Of a stretch of 64,000 nucleotides of DNA, positions 51,640 through 62,695 are shown in pieces (the first letter of the stretch is position 1; each line of letters begins with the position of its first letter). The translations under genes and the position numbers were made by a program. The stretch comes from Acidovorax sp. NCPPB 3576 (GTDB lineage Bacteria > Pseudomonadota > Gammaproteobacteria > Burkholderiales > Burkholderiaceae_C). The notes below the pieces were generated by a model. The model was not told the DNA's origin and ran no database searches. It saw only the letters and a list, made by a program, of their open reading frames with translations. Where the stretch lies: NCBI RefSeq assembly GCF_028473605.1, contig NZ_CP097267.1, positions 4,022,501 through 4,086,500 on the forward strand, in the 5' to 3' direction.

Positions 51640-52504
51640 GCTGCCGCCCGGCATAGTCCCGCGCAAATTGGTAGGCCACCCGACCGCTGCGCGAACCGCG
51701 TTCCAAGGCCCAGACCAGCGCCTGGGGGCGCGCCGCCGCGATATCCGCCTCCACCACCCCAAGCGAGGACAGCCACTGCGCCACGATGGCAAGGTACTCA
51801 TCTTGGCTGAACGGATAGAAGCTGACCCACAGGCCGAACCGTTCCGACAGCGATATCTTTTCTTCCACCACCTCGCCGGGGTGCACCTCGCCATCTTCCG
51901 TGTGGGTATAGGAGAGGTTTTCCTTGTGGTACTCGGGCAGCAGATGGCGCCGGTTGCTGGTGGCATACACCAGCACATTCTGGGTAGAAGCTGCCACCGA
52001 ACCATCGAGGATCGACTTCAAGGCCTTGTATCCCGGCTCGCCGTCCTCAAAACTCAGGTCATCGCAATAGACGATGAATTTCTCCGGCCGGTCCGCGACG
52101 ATTTCCACGATATCGGGCAGATCCGTGAGGTCCGCCTTGTCCACCTCGATCAGTCGCAGTCCCAGGGGGGCATACGTGTTGAGGCACGCCTTGATGAGCG
52201 AGGACTTTCCCGTCCCGCGAGCGCCTGTCAGCAGCACGTTGTTGGCCGGCCGGCCCTCCACGAACTGCAGGGTGTTGCGCTCAATCTTTTCTTTCTGTGC
52301 GTCGATCTCTTTCAGTTCATCCAGCCGCATGCCTGCCACGTGGCGAACGGGCTCCAGCGCCCCATGGCCGCCGCTGCGTTTGCGGTAGCGCCAGGCGATG
52401 GCGCGGGACCAATCCGGCGCAGTCAATGGCTGGGGCAGCACCGATTCGATGCGGGAGATCAGTTGCTCCGCGCGGAGCATCAGGTGTTCGAAGGTGGCGG
52501 TCAT
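51632..52504 (-). CDS. DUF815 family P-loop ATPase
   Basis: 290 aa from [15 protein letters not shown]. Walker [19 protein letters not shown] (about 90), Walker B-like [11 protein letters not shown], and the AAA-type [11 protein letters not shown] sensor segment, all standard in DUF815. Function is unknown, but the family is steadily found between argJ and mutT in beta-proteobacteria. It overlaps mutT and lies 22 bp after argJ. Confidence 0.88.
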   Translation of the reverse strand: MTATFEHLMLRAEQLISRIESVLPQPLTAPDWSRAIAWRYRKRSGGHGALEPVRHVAGMRLDELKEIDAQKEKIERNTLQFVEGRPANNVLLTGARGTGKSSLIKACLNTYAPLGLRLIEVDKADLTDLPDIVEIVADRPEKFIVYCDDLSFEDGEPGYKALKSILDGSVAASTQNVLVYATSNRRHLLPEYHKENLSYTHTEDGEVHPGEVVEEKISLSERFGLWVSFYPFSQDEYLAIVAQWLSSLGVVEADIAAARPQALVWALERGSRSGRVAYQFARDYAGRQHG

Positions 52505-52526
52505 AAGCGCTGCGGGCTGCACGGAT

Positions 52527-53756
52527 TCAGGAACGGTAGTCGGCGTTGATCGTCACGTACTCGTGGCTGAAATCGCAGGTCCACACCGTTTCCGCCGCAT
52601 CGCCACGGCCCAGGCCCACACGCACGGTGATCTCGCTTTGCTTCATCACGCGCTGGCCATCTTCCTCGCGGTAGCTGGGGTTGCGCCCCCCCTTCGTCAC
52701 CACATGCACATCGTCCAGATGCAGCTCGATGAGGGTTTGGTCCAAATCGGTGATGCCGGCATAGCCCACGGCGGCCAGAATGCGGCCCAGGTTGGGATCG
52801 CTGGCAAAGAAGGCCGTCTTGACGAGCGGCGAATGCGCAATGGCATACGCCACCAGCCGGCATTCTTCGGCCGTCTTGCCGCCCTCCACTTGCACGGTGA
52901 TGAACTTCGTGGCGCCCTCGCCGTCGCGCACGATGGCCTGGGCCAGCTTCTGCGCAACGTCCAGCAGTGCGGCCTTGAGCGCCTGGCCCTCGGTGCTGTC
53001 CAGCGACACGATGGGCGCATGCGGGGCGTGCTGGGTGGCAATGGCCACGAACGAATCGTTGGTGGAGGTGTCGCCATCGATCGTCACCCGGTTGAACGAG
53101 CGGTCGGCCAGTTCGCGCAGCAACGGCTGCAGCAGCGCGGGCTCGATGCGCGCATCCGTGGCCAGAAAGCCCAGCATGGTGGCCATGTTGGGGCGGATCA
53201 TGCCCGCGCCCTTGCTGATGCCCGTCACCGTCACGGTGGCACCGCCGATCTGCACCTGCCGGCTGAAGGCCTTGGGCAGCGTATCGGTGGTCATGATGCC
53301 TTCCGCCGCCTGCGCCCAATGGCCGGGCTGCGCATCCGCGATGGCAGCGGGCAGTCCGGCTTCGATGCGGTCGACCGGCAGCGGCTCCATGATCACCCCG
53401 GTGGAGAACGGCAGCACCTGCGAAGGCGACAGGCCCAGCAGGCCGGCCGCAGCCTGGCAGGTGGACCGTGCGCGCGCCAGCCCTTCGGCGCCCGTGCCCG
53501 CATTGGCATTGCCGGTATTGACCACGATGGCGCGGATGGCCTGTCCGCCCGCCAGGTGCTCGCGGCAGACCTGCACGGGGGCCGCGCAGAAGCGGTTCTG
53601 CGTGAACACGCCGGCCACGGTCGCACCTTCGTCGATCAGCAGCACCATGAGATCGCGGCGATTGGCCTTGCGCACCCCGGCCATGGCCACGCCCAGGCGC
53701 ACACCGGGCACGGGATGCAGGTCAGCGGGATTCGGCGCAATCAGGTTCACGGGCAT
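52527..53756 (-). CDS. argJ: Ornithine acetyltransferase / N-acetylglutamate synthase
   Basis: 409 aa from [16 protein letters not shown]. The self-cleavage site is intact ([17 protein letters not shown]; cut between Ala and the nucleophile Thr, about residue 186), giving alpha and beta chains. GDTSTNDSF and the C-terminal [12 protein letters not shown] are conserved. It moves acetyl from N-acetylornithine to glutamate (arginine synthesis cycle); whether it also uses acetyl-CoA cannot be read from sequence. Confidence 0.95.
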   Translation of the reverse strand: MPVNLIAPNPADLHPVPGVRLGVAMAGVRKANRRDLMVLLIDEGATVAGVFTQNRFCAAPVQVCREHLAGGQAIRAIVVNTGNANAGTGAEGLARARSTCQAAAGLLGLSPSQVLPFSTGVIMEPLPVDRIEAGLPAAIADAQPGHWAQAAEGIMTTDTLPKAFSRQVQIGGATVTVTGISKGAGMIRPNMATMLGFLATDARIEPALLQPLLRELADRSFNRVTIDGDTSTNDSFVAIATQHAPHAPIVSLDSTEGQALKAALLDVAQKLAQAIVRDGEGATKFITVQVEGGKTAEECRLVAYAIAHSPLVKTAFFASDPNLGRILAAVGYAGITDLDQTLIELHLDDVHVVTKGGRNPSYREEDGQRVMKQSEITVRVGLGRGDAAETVWTCDFSHEYVTINADYRS

Positions 53757-53817
53757 GGCAGTGGGTCTCGGCTGGTAAGGGACAGGAAGGAAAGGGAAAC
53801 GGCGAAAGCTGCCAATT

Positions 53818-55155
53818 CTAGGGCGTGGCTTTTGGCGCGGCCTGGGGGGCATCGCCATCGGGCAAATGGATCAATCCCGTGTGGAAATCGTATTCGAACA
53901 CCTCGCCATAGCGGCCCCATTCGATGACCGTGCGCAGCACCTGTTCGGCCTGGGCCTCGTCCAGGCTTTCGTGCAGCAGGCGCAGGAACGGCTTTTCCGG
54001 CAACTCGCCCGCGGGGTCCTGTTCCAGGCTGTGCCGCATGTGGGCCGCCAGCGGAACATGCGCAAGCAAGTGCTGGCCGAACAGGGTCTGGCGCACGGTG
54101 TTGGGCGCCTGCACGTAGCGCTGACCGAGCGCGGTCAGGTGCACGTCGCCATCGGCCAGTTGCGCAAACCCCAGCAGGGCCAGCGCCTGCGCCAGAACCA
54201 GCAACTCGTCGTCGGCCAGTTCCGCATCCTCTGCAATGCGCGGCAGATCGGCCCGGCCCTCGAAGGGCGCCTCGGACAGCCGCTCCAGCAAGCCTTCCAT
54301 GCGCCCCACGTCGGCGGCCGGCAACTGGTCTGCCAGATGCATGCGCGGCGGTTCGGCGGCCTGACGGCCGGCACCTGGCTGGCGTGCCGTCATGAGGCCA
54401 TAGACCTCGTCGATGAGGGCCCGGACCTCGAGACTGTCAGGATGGCGCGGACGCGGCAGGCGGATGGGCAGCTCAGCCCGCACGCGGCCCGGGTTGCTGG
54501 CGAAAACCAGTACCCGGTCGGCCATGAGCACGGCTTCCTCGATGTTGTGCGACACGATGAGCATGGCGCGCGTGGGCATGCTGCCGCTGCCCCAAAGCTC
54601 GAGGATGTCGTCGCGCAACCGTTCGCCCGTCAGCACATCGAGCGCTGAAAACGCTTCGTCCATCAACAGCACCTCGGGCTCTACCACCAGCGCGCGCGCA
54701 ATGCCCACGCGTTGGCGCATGCCGCCCGACAGCTCGCGCGGCAACGCGCCTTCGAACCCGGAAAGACCGATCAGCTCGATGGCTGCAGAGGCACGGCGCG
54801 TTCGCTCGGCGGGCGCAACGCCACGCGCCTCCAGGCCCAGTTCCACGTTCTGCTGCACCGTGAGCCAGGGGAACAGCGCAAAAGACTGGAACACCATGGC
54901 GATGCCGCGCGCCGGGCCGTAAAGCGGCTGGCCTCGGTAGCGAACGTCGCCGGCGTCCACCGGAACCAGCCCGGCCAGAATGCGCAGCAGAGTGGACTTG
55001 CCCGACCCGGACTGCCCGAGCAACGCAACGATCTCGCCCTCCTGCAGCACGAGATCGACCCCTTCCAGCACCGAACGCGCGGTCCCGTCGCTGGAGCGAA
55101 AAGACTTGCCGACCTGGGCCAGTTCAGCGATGGGGGACATGGGAGAGGTTTCCAT
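53818..55155 (-). CDS. ABC importer ATPase with C-terminal AAA-associated domain
   Basis: 445 aa. Nitrate/sulfonate/taurine-type ATPase: Walker [17 protein letters not shown] (about 48), Q-loop [16 protein letters not shown], signature [15 protein letters not shown], Walker [13 protein letters not shown]. Beyond residue 290 is a helical regulatory extension ([20 protein letters not shown]) resembling the AAA-associated domain of this subfamily. Pairs with the adjacent fused permease (16-bp gap). No periplasmic binding protein is adjacent. ATG 55140 is an alternative start. Confidence 0.85.
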   Translation of the reverse strand: METSPMSPIAELAQVGKSFRSSDGTARSVLEGVDLVLQEGEIVALLGQSGSGKSTLLRILAGLVPVDAGDVRYRGQPLYGPARGIAMVFQSFALFPWLTVQQNVELGLEARGVAPAERTRRASAAIELIGLSGFEGALPRELSGGMRQRVGIARALVVEPEVLLMDEAFSALDVLTGERLRDDILELWGSGSMPTRAMLIVSHNIEEAVLMADRVLVFASNPGRVRAELPIRLPRPRHPDSLEVRALIDEVYGLMTARQPGAGRQAAEPPRMHLADQLPAADVGRMEGLLERLSEAPFEGRADLPRIAEDAELADDELLVLAQALALLGFAQLADGDVHLTALGQRYVQAPNTVRQTLFGQHLLAHVPLAAHMRHSLEQDPAGELPEKPFLRLLHESLDEAQAEQVLRTVIEWGRYGEVFEYDFHTGLIHLPDGDAPQAAPKATP

Positions 55156-55171
55156 GGTTCGGTTCCAGGCG

Positions 55172-56899
55172 TCAGGAGTGCATGCGGTTTTCGGCCATGG
55201 CATAGAGACGCCGCCAAACGAAATGGTTCATGCCCATCACGAAGACGCACATCACGCCGATGCCCAGCGCGATGCGGGGAAAGTCGCCGATCGCCGTCAT
55301 GTGGGCGATGTAGCTGCCCAGGCCATCGGCCTGCAGAGTGGTGTCGCCCCAGGTCACGTATTCGGCCACGATGCTGGCATTCCACGAGCCGCCGCTGGCC
55401 GTGATCGCGCCCGTGACGAAGCTGGGGAACACTGCGGGCAGCAGGTAGCGCTTCCAGCGCAGCCAGCCCGACAGCCCCAGGTTCTGTGCGGCATAGCGCA
55501 ACTCCGAAGGCACGCTGGAGGCCCCGGCGATCACGTTGAAGAGCAGATACCACTGCGTGCCCAGCACCATCAGCGGCGCCAGCCAGAGGTTCGGATCGAG
55601 GTGCCAGCGCACGATCAGCACCACGGCCAGCGGGAACATCAGGTTCGCCGGGAAGGCCGCCAGAAACTGCGCCAGGGCCTGCAGCCGGCCCGCCCAGCGG
55701 GGATTCATGCCGATCCAGACGCCCACCGGCACCCAGACCACCGCCGCCAGCAAAATCAACACGACCACGCGCACCAGCGTGTACGTTCCGAGCACGAAGA
55801 CATGGCCCACCTCGCGCCATCCCACCTCGCTGTGGATGAAGCGCACGAGCCAGATCACCGCCAGCATCACGGCCGCTGCCAGCAAGGCATCGCCTGCGCG
55901 CGTCAGGGCGGGATGGGGCGCCGATGGGCGTGCACGGATCGAGGTGCCGTCATGGCGCCGGCGCAGCCGCGTGAGCGACCATTCCAGCGGCACCACGAAC
56001 AGCGCCACCACCCGCTTGAGTTGCGACGTGCGGCGCATCCAGGACAGCAGCCAGGAGGTCGGCTGGGCTTCGCTGCCGCCCTCTTCGAACCGGAACTTGT
56101 CGGCCCACGCGATGAGCGGACGAAAGAACAGCTGGTCGTACAGCACGATGCCCACCAGCATGCCCACGATCGCCCAGCCGATCGCACCCAGGTCGCGCGC
56201 CTCGATGGCCAGGGCGATGTACGAGCCCACGCCCGGCAGCTTGATGTCCTGGTGCGACACCGAGATCGCCTCGGACGCCACCACGAAGAACCAGCCGCCG
56301 GACATGGACATCATCATGTTCCATAGCAACCCTGGCATGGCGAAGGGCAGCTCCAGCCGCCAAAAGCGCTGCCAGCCCGACAGCTGGAACACCGCGGCGG
56401 CTTCGCGCAGCTCGGCTGGCACGGTGCGCATGGACTGGTACAGGCTGAAGGCCATGTTCCAGGCCTGCGAGGTGAAAATGGCGAAGATCGCCGCGCACTC
56501 GACGCCGAAGAGGTTGCCCGGGAACAGCGCGATGAACCCCGTCACCGTGATCGACAGGAAGCCCAGGATCGGGATGGACTGCAGGATGTCCAGCAGCGGC
56601 ACCATCACGCGCTCCGCCGCCCGGTACTTTGCGGCCAGCGCCGCGAAGACGCAGGCAAAGACCAGCGATGCGCCCAGCGCGATGAACATGCGCAGCGTGG
56701 TGCGCAGCAGGTAGTACGGCAGCATCCACGGATCGAGCGACAGCGGCAGCACGTCGCCCACCTGGTAGGGCCGCGCCATCTGCGAGCCACCCCAGGCCAG
56801 CGCGAAGAGCACGGCCAGCACCAGGGGTAGCAAGGCCCAATCCCATCGGTTGCCGGTGGCCTGTACCACCTGCCGCGGGAAAAACCGCTTGTCGATCAT
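55172..56899 (-). CDS. ABC importer permease with two fused transmembrane domains
   Basis: 575 aa; two permease halves in one chain (about 60-270 and 335-565), each with about five or six helices and an EAA-type loop: [20 protein letters not shown] (about 165) and [20 protein letters not shown] (about 478). This makes both membrane subunits of a nitrate/sulfonate/bicarbonate-family importer in one polypeptide. Substrate unknown. It lies between secA (149 bp) and its ATPase, splitting the usual secA-argJ neighbourhood. Confidence 0.85.
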   Translation of the reverse strand: MIDKRFFPRQVVQATGNRWDWALLPLVLAVLFALAWGGSQMARPYQVGDVLPLSLDPWMLPYYLLRTTLRMFIALGASLVFACVFAALAAKYRAAERVMVPLLDILQSIPILGFLSITVTGFIALFPGNLFGVECAAIFAIFTSQAWNMAFSLYQSMRTVPAELREAAAVFQLSGWQRFWRLELPFAMPGLLWNMMMSMSGGWFFVVASEAISVSHQDIKLPGVGSYIALAIEARDLGAIGWAIVGMLVGIVLYDQLFFRPLIAWADKFRFEEGGSEAQPTSWLLSWMRRTSQLKRVVALFVVPLEWSLTRLRRRHDGTSIRARPSAPHPALTRAGDALLAAAVMLAVIWLVRFIHSEVGWREVGHVFVLGTYTLVRVVVLILLAAVVWVPVGVWIGMNPRWAGRLQALAQFLAAFPANLMFPLAVVLIVRWHLDPNLWLAPLMVLGTQWYLLFNVIAGASSVPSELRYAAQNLGLSGWLRWKRYLLPAVFPSFVTGAITASGGSWNASIVAEYVTWGDTTLQADGLGSYIAHMTAIGDFPRIALGIGVMCVFVMGMNHFVWRRLYAMAENRMHS

Positions 56900-57048
56900 C
56901 CTTGCGCCCTTCTCCCTGTGACGCGAAACAGCCTAGCAGCGGCCCGTGACAAGCCGAAGACGAAGCCGCTGCTGCGGCCCGCCGCGCACCATCCCCGCCG
57001 GCTTGGCGCATCGGCATCCCGCCCTGGCATCAGGGCGGTGCCCCGTGA

Positions 57049-59805
57049 TCAGTCCAGACGGCCGTGGCAGCTCTTGTACTTCTTGCCGCTGCCGCAAGGG
57101 CACGGGTCGTTGCGGCCGACGCGGGGCACTTCGCCCGTGGCATCACCTGCCGCCATGCCCGCCTCGGAACGGACCTCCACTTCACCGGTTTCGGTGGGAG
57201 CGGTATAGGTCACGTTGGCAATTTTTTCGGCACGGCTCTCCAGGGCCTCGGCCGCCTCGTCCAGTTGGGCTGGAGATTGCACCTGCACCGTCATCAGGAT
57301 CTTGGTGACCTCGTTCTTCACCTGGTCGATGAGTTGACGGAACAGCTCGAACGCCTCGCGCTTGTATTCCTGCTTGGGCTGCTTTTGCGCATATCCGCGC
57401 AGGTGAATGCCCTGGCGCAAATAGTCGAGGGCCGCCAGGTGATCGCGCCAGTTGGAGTCGAAGCTCTGCAGCAGCACCGCGCGTTCGAACTGGTTGAAAT
57501 TCTCTTGCCCCACCAGTTCCACCTTGGCCTGGAACGCGGCTTTGCCTGCGGCGAGTACCTTTTCGAGAATCTCTTCGTCGGTGATGGCGTGCGCGCTTTC
57601 CACTTCCTGCTTCAGCGGCAGTTGGATCTGCCACTCCTCGGCCAGCGACTTCTCGAGCGCCTGCAGATCCCACTGCTCTTCCACCGATTCGGCCGGCACG
57701 TACTGGCGTACCAGATCGGTCAGGCAGTCTTCCTGCATGTTGGCGATCAGGCCAGACAGGTCGGTTGCGTCCAGGATCTCGTTGCGCTGCTGGTAGATCA
57801 CCTTGCGCTGGTCGTTGGAAACGTCGTCGTATTCCAGCAATTGCTTGCGGACATCGAAGTTGCGCGCTTCGACCTTGCGCTGCGCCGATTCGATGCTGCG
57901 TGTGACGATGCCCGCTTCGATGGCCTCGCCGTCGGGCATCTTGAGGCGGTCCATGATCGCCTTCACGCGGTCGCCAGCGAAGATTCGCATCAGCGAATCG
58001 TCCAGGCTCAGGTAGAACCGCGACGAGCCAGGATCGCCCTGGCGGCCCGAACGGCCACGCAACTGGTTGTCGATCCGGCGCGACTCGTGGCGCTCGGTCG
58101 CAATGATGCGCAGGCCACCCAGTTCCTTGATCTTTTCGTGGTCGCGCATCCACTGCGCACGCACCTCGGCCACGCGGCTTTCCTTGGTGGCCTCGTCGAG
58201 CGACTCGTCGTTTTCGATGGCCGCCAGCGCCTTTTCGATGTTGCCGCCCAGCACGATGTCGGTGCCCCGACCTGCCATGTTGGTCGCGATGGTGATCATG
58301 CCCGCACGGCCTGCCTGCGCCACGATGTCGGCCTCGCGGGCATGCTGCTTGGCGTTCAGCACCTGGTGCGGCAGGTTTTCCTTTTGCAACAGTTGGTCGA
58401 TGATTTCGGAGTTCTCGATCGACGTGGTGCCCACCAGCACGGGCTGGCCGCGCTCGTGGCACTCGCGGATGTCCTTGATCGCCGCCTCGTACTTTTCGCG
58501 CGTGGTCTTGTAGACGCGGTCGAGCTGATCGTTGCGCTTGCTCGGACGATTGGGCGGAATCACCACGGTTTCCAGACCGTAGATTTCCTGGAATTCATAG
58601 GCCTCGGTATCGGCCGTTCCGGTCATGCCCGCCAGCTTCTTGTACAGGCGGAAATAGTTCTGGAACGTGATGGACGCCAGCGTCTGGTTCTCGGCCTGGA
58701 TGCCAACGCCTTCCTTGGCCTCGACGGCCTGGTGCAGGCCTTCGCTCCAGCGGCGGCCCGACATGAGGCGGCCCGTGAATTCGTCCACGATGACGATCTC
58801 GCCCTCCTGCACCACGTAGTGCTGGTCGCGGTGGTACAGGTGGTTGGCCCGCAGCGCCGCATACAGGTGGTGCATGAGCGTGATGTTGGCCGGATCGTAG
58901 AGCGATGCGCCCTCGGCGATCAAGCCGCGGCTTGCCAGCACGCGCTCGGCGGTTTCGTGGCCCTGCTCGGTGAGGAACACCTGGTGCGTTTTTTCATCGA
59001 GCGTGAAATCGCCCGGCTTGGTGACGCCTTCGCCGGTGCGCGGGTCGGCCTCGCCCTCCTGGCGCACCAGGAGTGGAACGACTTCGTTCATGGCGAGGTA
59101 CATCGCCGTATGGTCCTCGGCCTGGCCGCTGATGATGAGCGGCGTGCGCGCCTCGTCGATCAGGATCGAGTCCACTTCATCGACGATGGCGAAGTTCAGT
59201 CCGCGCTGTACCCGGTCGCGCGACTCGTACACCATGTTGTCGCGCAGGTAGTCGAAGCCGTACTCGTTGTTGGTGCCGTACGTGATGTCGGCCAGGTAGG
59301 CAGCCTGCTTTTCCTCGCGCGGGGCCTGCGGCAAATTGATGCCGACGGTCAAGCCCAGGAAGTTGTACAGGCGCCCCATCCATTGGGCATCGCGGTTGGC
59401 GAGGTAATCGTTCACCGTCACCACGTGCACGCCCTCGTTCGACAGCGCATTCAAATACACGGGCAGCGTGGCGGTCAGCGTCTTGCCTTCGCCAGTGCGC
59501 ATTTCCGAAATCTTGCCGTAATGCAGCGCCATGCCACCGAGCAGCTGGACGTCGAAGTGGCGCATTTTCATGATGCGCTTGGAGCCTTCGCGCACCACGG
59601 CGAAGGCTTCGGGCAACAGGTCGTCCAGCGATTCGCCCTTGGAGACGCGTTCCTTGAACTCGGCGGTCTTGGCGCGAAGCGCCTCGTCACTCAGCTTTTC
59701 GTAGTCGGGCTCCATCGCATTGATGCGGGCCACCGTCTTGCGGTATTGCTTGAGGAGCCGGTCATTGCGGCTGCCGAATAATTTGGTGAGGAAATTGGTG
59801 GCCAT
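57049..59805 (-). CDS. secA: Preprotein translocase ATPase SecA
   Basis: 918 aa (E. coli 901). Walker [18 protein letters not shown] (about 102), DEVD-type Walker [17 protein letters not shown] (about 208), helicase motifs such as [15 protein letters not shown] (about 510) and the C-terminal zinc site [16 protein letters not shown], which binds SecB and phospholipid. It drives proteins through SecYEG. The upstream M23 peptidase gene is on the same strand. Confidence 0.98.
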   Translation of the reverse strand: MATNFLTKLFGSRNDRLLKQYRKTVARINAMEPDYEKLSDEALRAKTAEFKERVSKGESLDDLLPEAFAVVREGSKRIMKMRHFDVQLLGGMALHYGKISEMRTGEGKTLTATLPVYLNALSNEGVHVVTVNDYLANRDAQWMGRLYNFLGLTVGINLPQAPREEKQAAYLADITYGTNNEYGFDYLRDNMVYESRDRVQRGLNFAIVDEVDSILIDEARTPLIISGQAEDHTAMYLAMNEVVPLLVRQEGEADPRTGEGVTKPGDFTLDEKTHQVFLTEQGHETAERVLASRGLIAEGASLYDPANITLMHHLYAALRANHLYHRDQHYVVQEGEIVIVDEFTGRLMSGRRWSEGLHQAVEAKEGVGIQAENQTLASITFQNYFRLYKKLAGMTGTADTEAYEFQEIYGLETVVIPPNRPSKRNDQLDRVYKTTREKYEAAIKDIRECHERGQPVLVGTTSIENSEIIDQLLQKENLPHQVLNAKQHAREADIVAQAGRAGMITIATNMAGRGTDIVLGGNIEKALAAIENDESLDEATKESRVAEVRAQWMRDHEKIKELGGLRIIATERHESRRIDNQLRGRSGRQGDPGSSRFYLSLDDSLMRIFAGDRVKAIMDRLKMPDGEAIEAGIVTRSIESAQRKVEARNFDVRKQLLEYDDVSNDQRKVIYQQRNEILDATDLSGLIANMQEDCLTDLVRQYVPAESVEEQWDLQALEKSLAEEWQIQLPLKQEVESAHAITDEEILEKVLAAGKAAFQAKVELVGQENFNQFERAVLLQSFDSNWRDHLAALDYLRQGIHLRGYAQKQPKQEYKREAFELFRQLIDQVKNEVTKILMTVQVQSPAQLDEAAEALESRAEKIANVTYTAPTETGEVEVRSEAGMAAGDATGEVPRVGRNDPCPCGSGKKYKSCHGRLD

Positions 59806-59940
59806 GCGAGCAGGACCGCGCCACGTGCCCGAAGGCGTACGGCGCGACCAGAATCCCTAAAGAAGAAGTGAGTTCAGGTGGGGCTGCGTTCTCGGGTTGC
59901 AAGTTGTGCAACCCTTGTCGGCAGGTCCGGACCGCAGATT

Positions 59941-60921
59941 TTACCTGCGTGGGGTGGTGGGTTGGCCATCGGCCTTTTGGGGAGGTCCGGCACTGGCGAC
60001 CCGGGTGGATGGCGTCTGGGCTCCGGCCATCAGGAATTTCTGCGGATCCTGCGGGACGCCCTGCACCAGCACCTCGAAATGCAGGTGGGGTCCGGTGGAG
60101 CGCCCCGTGGTGCCGACCTCGGCGATTTTCTGCCCGCGGCGCACCAGGTCACCGCGCTTGACCATCGTCTTGGAAGCATGCGCATAGCGGGTGACCAACT
60201 GGTTGCCGTGGTCCACCTCGATCATGTTGCCGTATGCGGGGTGATACTCCTGCGCGACCACCACGCCCCCGGCAGCTGCAAGGATGGAGGTGCCTGTGTC
60301 GGCCTGAAAGTCCAATCCGGTATGCAAGGCGGAATGCCCCGTGATGGGATCGATGCGCCAGCCGAAGGCGGAACCGGGGAGCTTGCCCAGCACCGGCGCC
60401 TGCGTCGGCACCATGTGCTTTCGGATGTGCTGGTCGAACAGCCGCGACTCCACCACCGTCATCAGATCCACCCGGCGGTCCGTGAGTTGGGCCAGGTCGT
60501 CCAGCGTGCGCTGCAGCTCCTGCATGTCCATGGGATGGCCCGACACCAGGGCGCCGCCCTGTCCCGGGGGCCGTGTCAGCTCCGACGCCGGCATGCCTGC
60601 CAGCCCCAGCACCCGCTCGCCCAGCGATTCCAGCTGCATGACGCGCGCCTGCATCTCGCCGACCTTGCGCGCCATGGCATCGAGATTGGCGCGCATGAAG
60701 CGGTCGCGTTCTTCCATTTCGTCCTTGGCCACCAGCTTGACCAGCGATCCGACGATGGGCCAGCCCTCGCGTGCGCCCTTGAGAAAAACCCAGTGGTACA
60801 GCATGGCCGCGACCAGCATGATGGTGAACGACACCAGCAAGCCAGCCCCCAAGAGCCGTGTCCCTGTCAGGTGTATGGCCCGGCTTCGCGCAAGCCGGGC
60901 GTCCGTGATAATCAAGTGCAC
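59941..60921 (-). CDS. M23 family metallopeptidase (periplasmic, membrane-anchored)
   Basis: 326 aa from GTG 60921, chosen because GGAGA lies 6 nt upstream; ATG 60954 would add 11 Arg-rich residues and put its start codon in the same CATG as the divergent gene. One membrane anchor (about 21-45, LLGAGLLVSFTIMLVAAMLY), a coiled-coil region (50-120) and a C-terminal LytM domain with zinc ligands HTGLDF (about 208) and HLHFEV (about 288); the first His is in FGWRIDPITGHSALHTG. Such proteins cleave peptidoglycan crosslinks or activate amidases. The M23-secA pair is usual in beta-proteobacteria. Confidence 0.88.
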   Translation of the reverse strand: MHLIITDARLARSRAIHLTGTRLLGAGLLVSFTIMLVAAMLYHWVFLKGAREGWPIVGSLVKLVAKDEMEERDRFMRANLDAMARKVGEMQARVMQLESLGERVLGLAGMPASELTRPPGQGGALVSGHPMDMQELQRTLDDLAQLTDRRVDLMTVVESRLFDQHIRKHMVPTQAPVLGKLPGSAFGWRIDPITGHSALHTGLDFQADTGTSILAAAGGVVVAQEYHPAYGNMIEVDHGNQLVTRYAHASKTMVKRGDLVRRGQKIAEVGTTGRSTGPHLHFEVLVQGVPQDPQKFLMAGAQTPSTRVASAGPPQKADGQPTTPRR

Positions 60922-60952
60922 TACATTTCTCCGCGCCGCGCGGCGCATTGCC

Positions 60953-61252
60953 ATGAACCGCCGTCACCAAGCCGTCACCCTGCTTCAAGCCACGGAGGGA
61001 TCCCCCACATTGGCCAAGCTGGCGGCATTGACACGCGAATCCACGGAGCGGCTCAAGGCCGTCGAGCTACTGATTCCAGCCACATTGCGGCCCGCCATTC
61101 AGGCGGGGCCGATCGAAGGTCCGACATGGTGCCTGCTGGTGCGCAGCAACGCAGCGGCGGCCAAGGTACGCCAACTGCTGCCGGCCTTGCAGGCGCATTT
61201 GCGTACTCGGGGGTGGGAGGTTAACTCCATTCGCCTCAAAATCCAAACCTGA
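60953..61252 (+). CDS. DciA-like (DUF721) protein
   Basis: 99 aa, MNRRHQAVTLLQATEGSPTL start. Single DUF721-type domain: helix (LAKLAALTRESTERLKAVEL), L-L-IP..LR..I..GPIEG.TW and a C-terminal LLPALQAHLRTRGWEVNSI strand/helix. DUF721 proteins (DciA) recruit and load the replicative helicase in bacteria that lack DnaC. Divergent from the M23 gene. Weak similarity to well-studied DciA makes this a family-level call; GATAAT at 60907-60912 may be its -10. Confidence 0.7.
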   Translation: MNRRHQAVTLLQATEGSPTLAKLAALTRESTERLKAVELLIPATLRPAIQAGPIEGPTWCLLVRSNAAAAKVRQLLPALQAHLRTRGWEVNSIRLKIQT

Positions 61253-61292
61253 AACCCGCAAGGGAAGGCATGGCAAAGGGAGTCCAAAAAGA

Positions 61293-61368
61293 TGGTGCCG
61301 ATTGTCGGAATCGAACTGACGACCTACCGCTTACAAGGCGGGTGCTCTACCAACTGAGCTAAATCGGC
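61293..61368 (-). tRNA. tRNA-Thr (anticodon TGT)
   Basis: 76 nt with encoded CCA. Acceptor GCCGATT / AATCGGC, D-arm GCTCAGTTGGTAGAGC, anticodon loop CTTGTAA, T-arm with GTTCGATTC. It reads ACA/ACG codons. T-rich sequence (TTTTT) follows within 8 nt on the minus strand. Confidence 0.97.
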
Positions 61369-61417
61369 GAAGGGTGCATTCTAGCCGCGCGAAATGCTCC
61401 GCAGCGGCAACGCAACG

Positions 61418-61954
61418 CTATTTGACGCGTTTGAGCGAGGGCCGCCCGCCCGTGCCCGGCGACGTCGGCCGGGGTGGCGTGCCACCATCGTCAGGGGACG
61501 AATCGGTGGATACCAGCTGCACCACGCGATCATCCGCGCCCGTCGAAGGCTCGGACTCTGCGGGCGAAGAGGCAGCGGTGCTGAGGACCGACGAAGACAG
61601 CACGCCGCCTTCGCTCGGTTCCAGCACGTCCAATGGGGGCGGGAAGGCCATGCCCTGGCCGTTCTCACGCGCATAGATGGCAATCACGCGGCCCACGGGG
61701 ACCATGATGTCGCGTGGCTTGCCGCCGAAGCGGGCCTTGAACTCGATGAAATCATTGCCCAGCTGCAACGCGCTGGTCGCGTCGTAGCTGATGTTGAGCA
61801 CGATCTCGCCGTCCTTCACATACTCGCGCGGCACCTGGACCGATTCATCCACCCGCACGGCGACATAGGGCGTGAGCCCGTTGTCGGTGCACCACTCGTA
61901 CAGGGCCCGAATGAGATAGGGGCGAGTGGAGGTGGAGTCCTGGGCGTTCATCAT
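61418..61954 (-). CDS. sspB: ClpXP specificity-enhancing factor SspB
   Basis: 178 aa. SspB core (about 8-110): STRPYLIRALYEWCTDNG, TPYVAVRVDESVQVPREYV, NISYDATSALQLGNDFIEF and GRVIAIYARENGQGM. The tail is long, disordered and acidic/Ser-Pro-rich, ending RPSLKRVK, a ClpX-binding type C-terminus. It delivers ssrA-tagged proteins to ClpXP. Starts 31 bp after sspA. No Shine-Dalgarno is visible; two adjacent ATGs at 61954/61951. Confidence 0.93.
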   Translation of the reverse strand: MMNAQDSTSTRPYLIRALYEWCTDNGLTPYVAVRVDESVQVPREYVKDGEIVLNISYDATSALQLGNDFIEFKARFGGKPRDIMVPVGRVIAIYARENGQGMAFPPPLDVLEPSEGGVLSSSVLSTAASSPAESEPSTGADDRVVQLVSTDSSPDDGGTPPRPTSPGTGGRPSLKRVK

Positions 61955-61984
61955 GGTGGCGTGCGGGAAGGAAGGATCGCGCAA

Positions 61985-62596
61985 TCACTTGCGCATGACT
62001 TTTTCGGAAGGCGTCAGCGCTTCGATGTACGCAGGACGCGAGAAGATGCGCTCAGCATACTTGAGCAGCGGCGCGGCGTTCTTGCTCAGGTCGATGCCAT
62101 AGTAGTCCAGGCGCCAGAGCAGGGGCGCAATGGCCACGTCCAGCATCGAGAAATTCTCGCCCAGCATGTACTTGTTCTTGAGAAACACCGGCGCCAGCTG
62201 CGTGAGGCGGTCGCGGATGTGGGCGCGGGCCTTTTCCAGTGCCTTCTCGTTGCCCTTGGTGGCACGCGACTCCAGGATGTTCACGTGAATGAACAGTTCC
62301 TTCTCGAAGTTCAGCAGGAACAGGCGCACACGGGCACGGTCCACCGGGTCGCCGGGCATCAGTTGCGGATGCGGGAAGCGCTCGTCAATGTACTCGTTGA
62401 TGATGTTCGATTCGTACAGGATCAGGTCGCGCTCGACCAGGATGGGCACCTGTCCGTAGGGGTTCATCACGCTGATGTCTTCGGGCTTGTTGTACAGGTC
62501 CACATCGCGGATTTCGAAGTCCATTCCCTTCTCGAACAGAACGAAACGGCAGCGATGGGAGAAGGGACAGGTCGTACCCGAATAAAGCACCATCAT
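61985..62596 (-). CDS. sspA: Stringent starvation protein A (GST fold)
   Basis: 203 aa. N-terminal thioredoxin-like domain MMVLYSGTTCPFSHRCRFVL and a helical C-domain (LGENFSMLDVAIAPLLWRLD, about 145-164). SspA binds RNA polymerase and acts in starvation and acid responses; it has no strong GST activity. AGGAG lies 10 nt before the ATG. Upstream petC is cut off by a terminator, so sspA-sspB probably have their own promoter. Confidence 0.94.
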   Translation of the reverse strand: MMVLYSGTTCPFSHRCRFVLFEKGMDFEIRDVDLYNKPEDISVMNPYGQVPILVERDLILYESNIINEYIDERFPHPQLMPGDPVDRARVRLFLLNFEKELFIHVNILESRATKGNEKALEKARAHIRDRLTQLAPVFLKNKYMLGENFSMLDVAIAPLLWRLDYYGIDLSKNAAPLLKYAERIFSRPAYIEALTPSEKVMRK

Positions 62597-62610
62597 GGTG
62601 AGAGGCTCCT

Positions 62611-62648
62611 AAAAATCAAAAAGAGTGGGCGCAGGATGCGTCCACTCT
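62611..62648 (-). terminator. Rho-independent terminator after petC
   Basis: On the minus strand AGAGTGG pairs with CCACTCT, with an inner CGCA/TGCG pair and a TCC loop, followed by TTTTTGATTTTT. About 48 nt past the petC stop. Confidence 0.85.
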
Positions 62649-62695
62649 GAAAACCTGGGCAGCGCCAGGTCTGGCGCCGCAGGCGGTTGGTGCGG

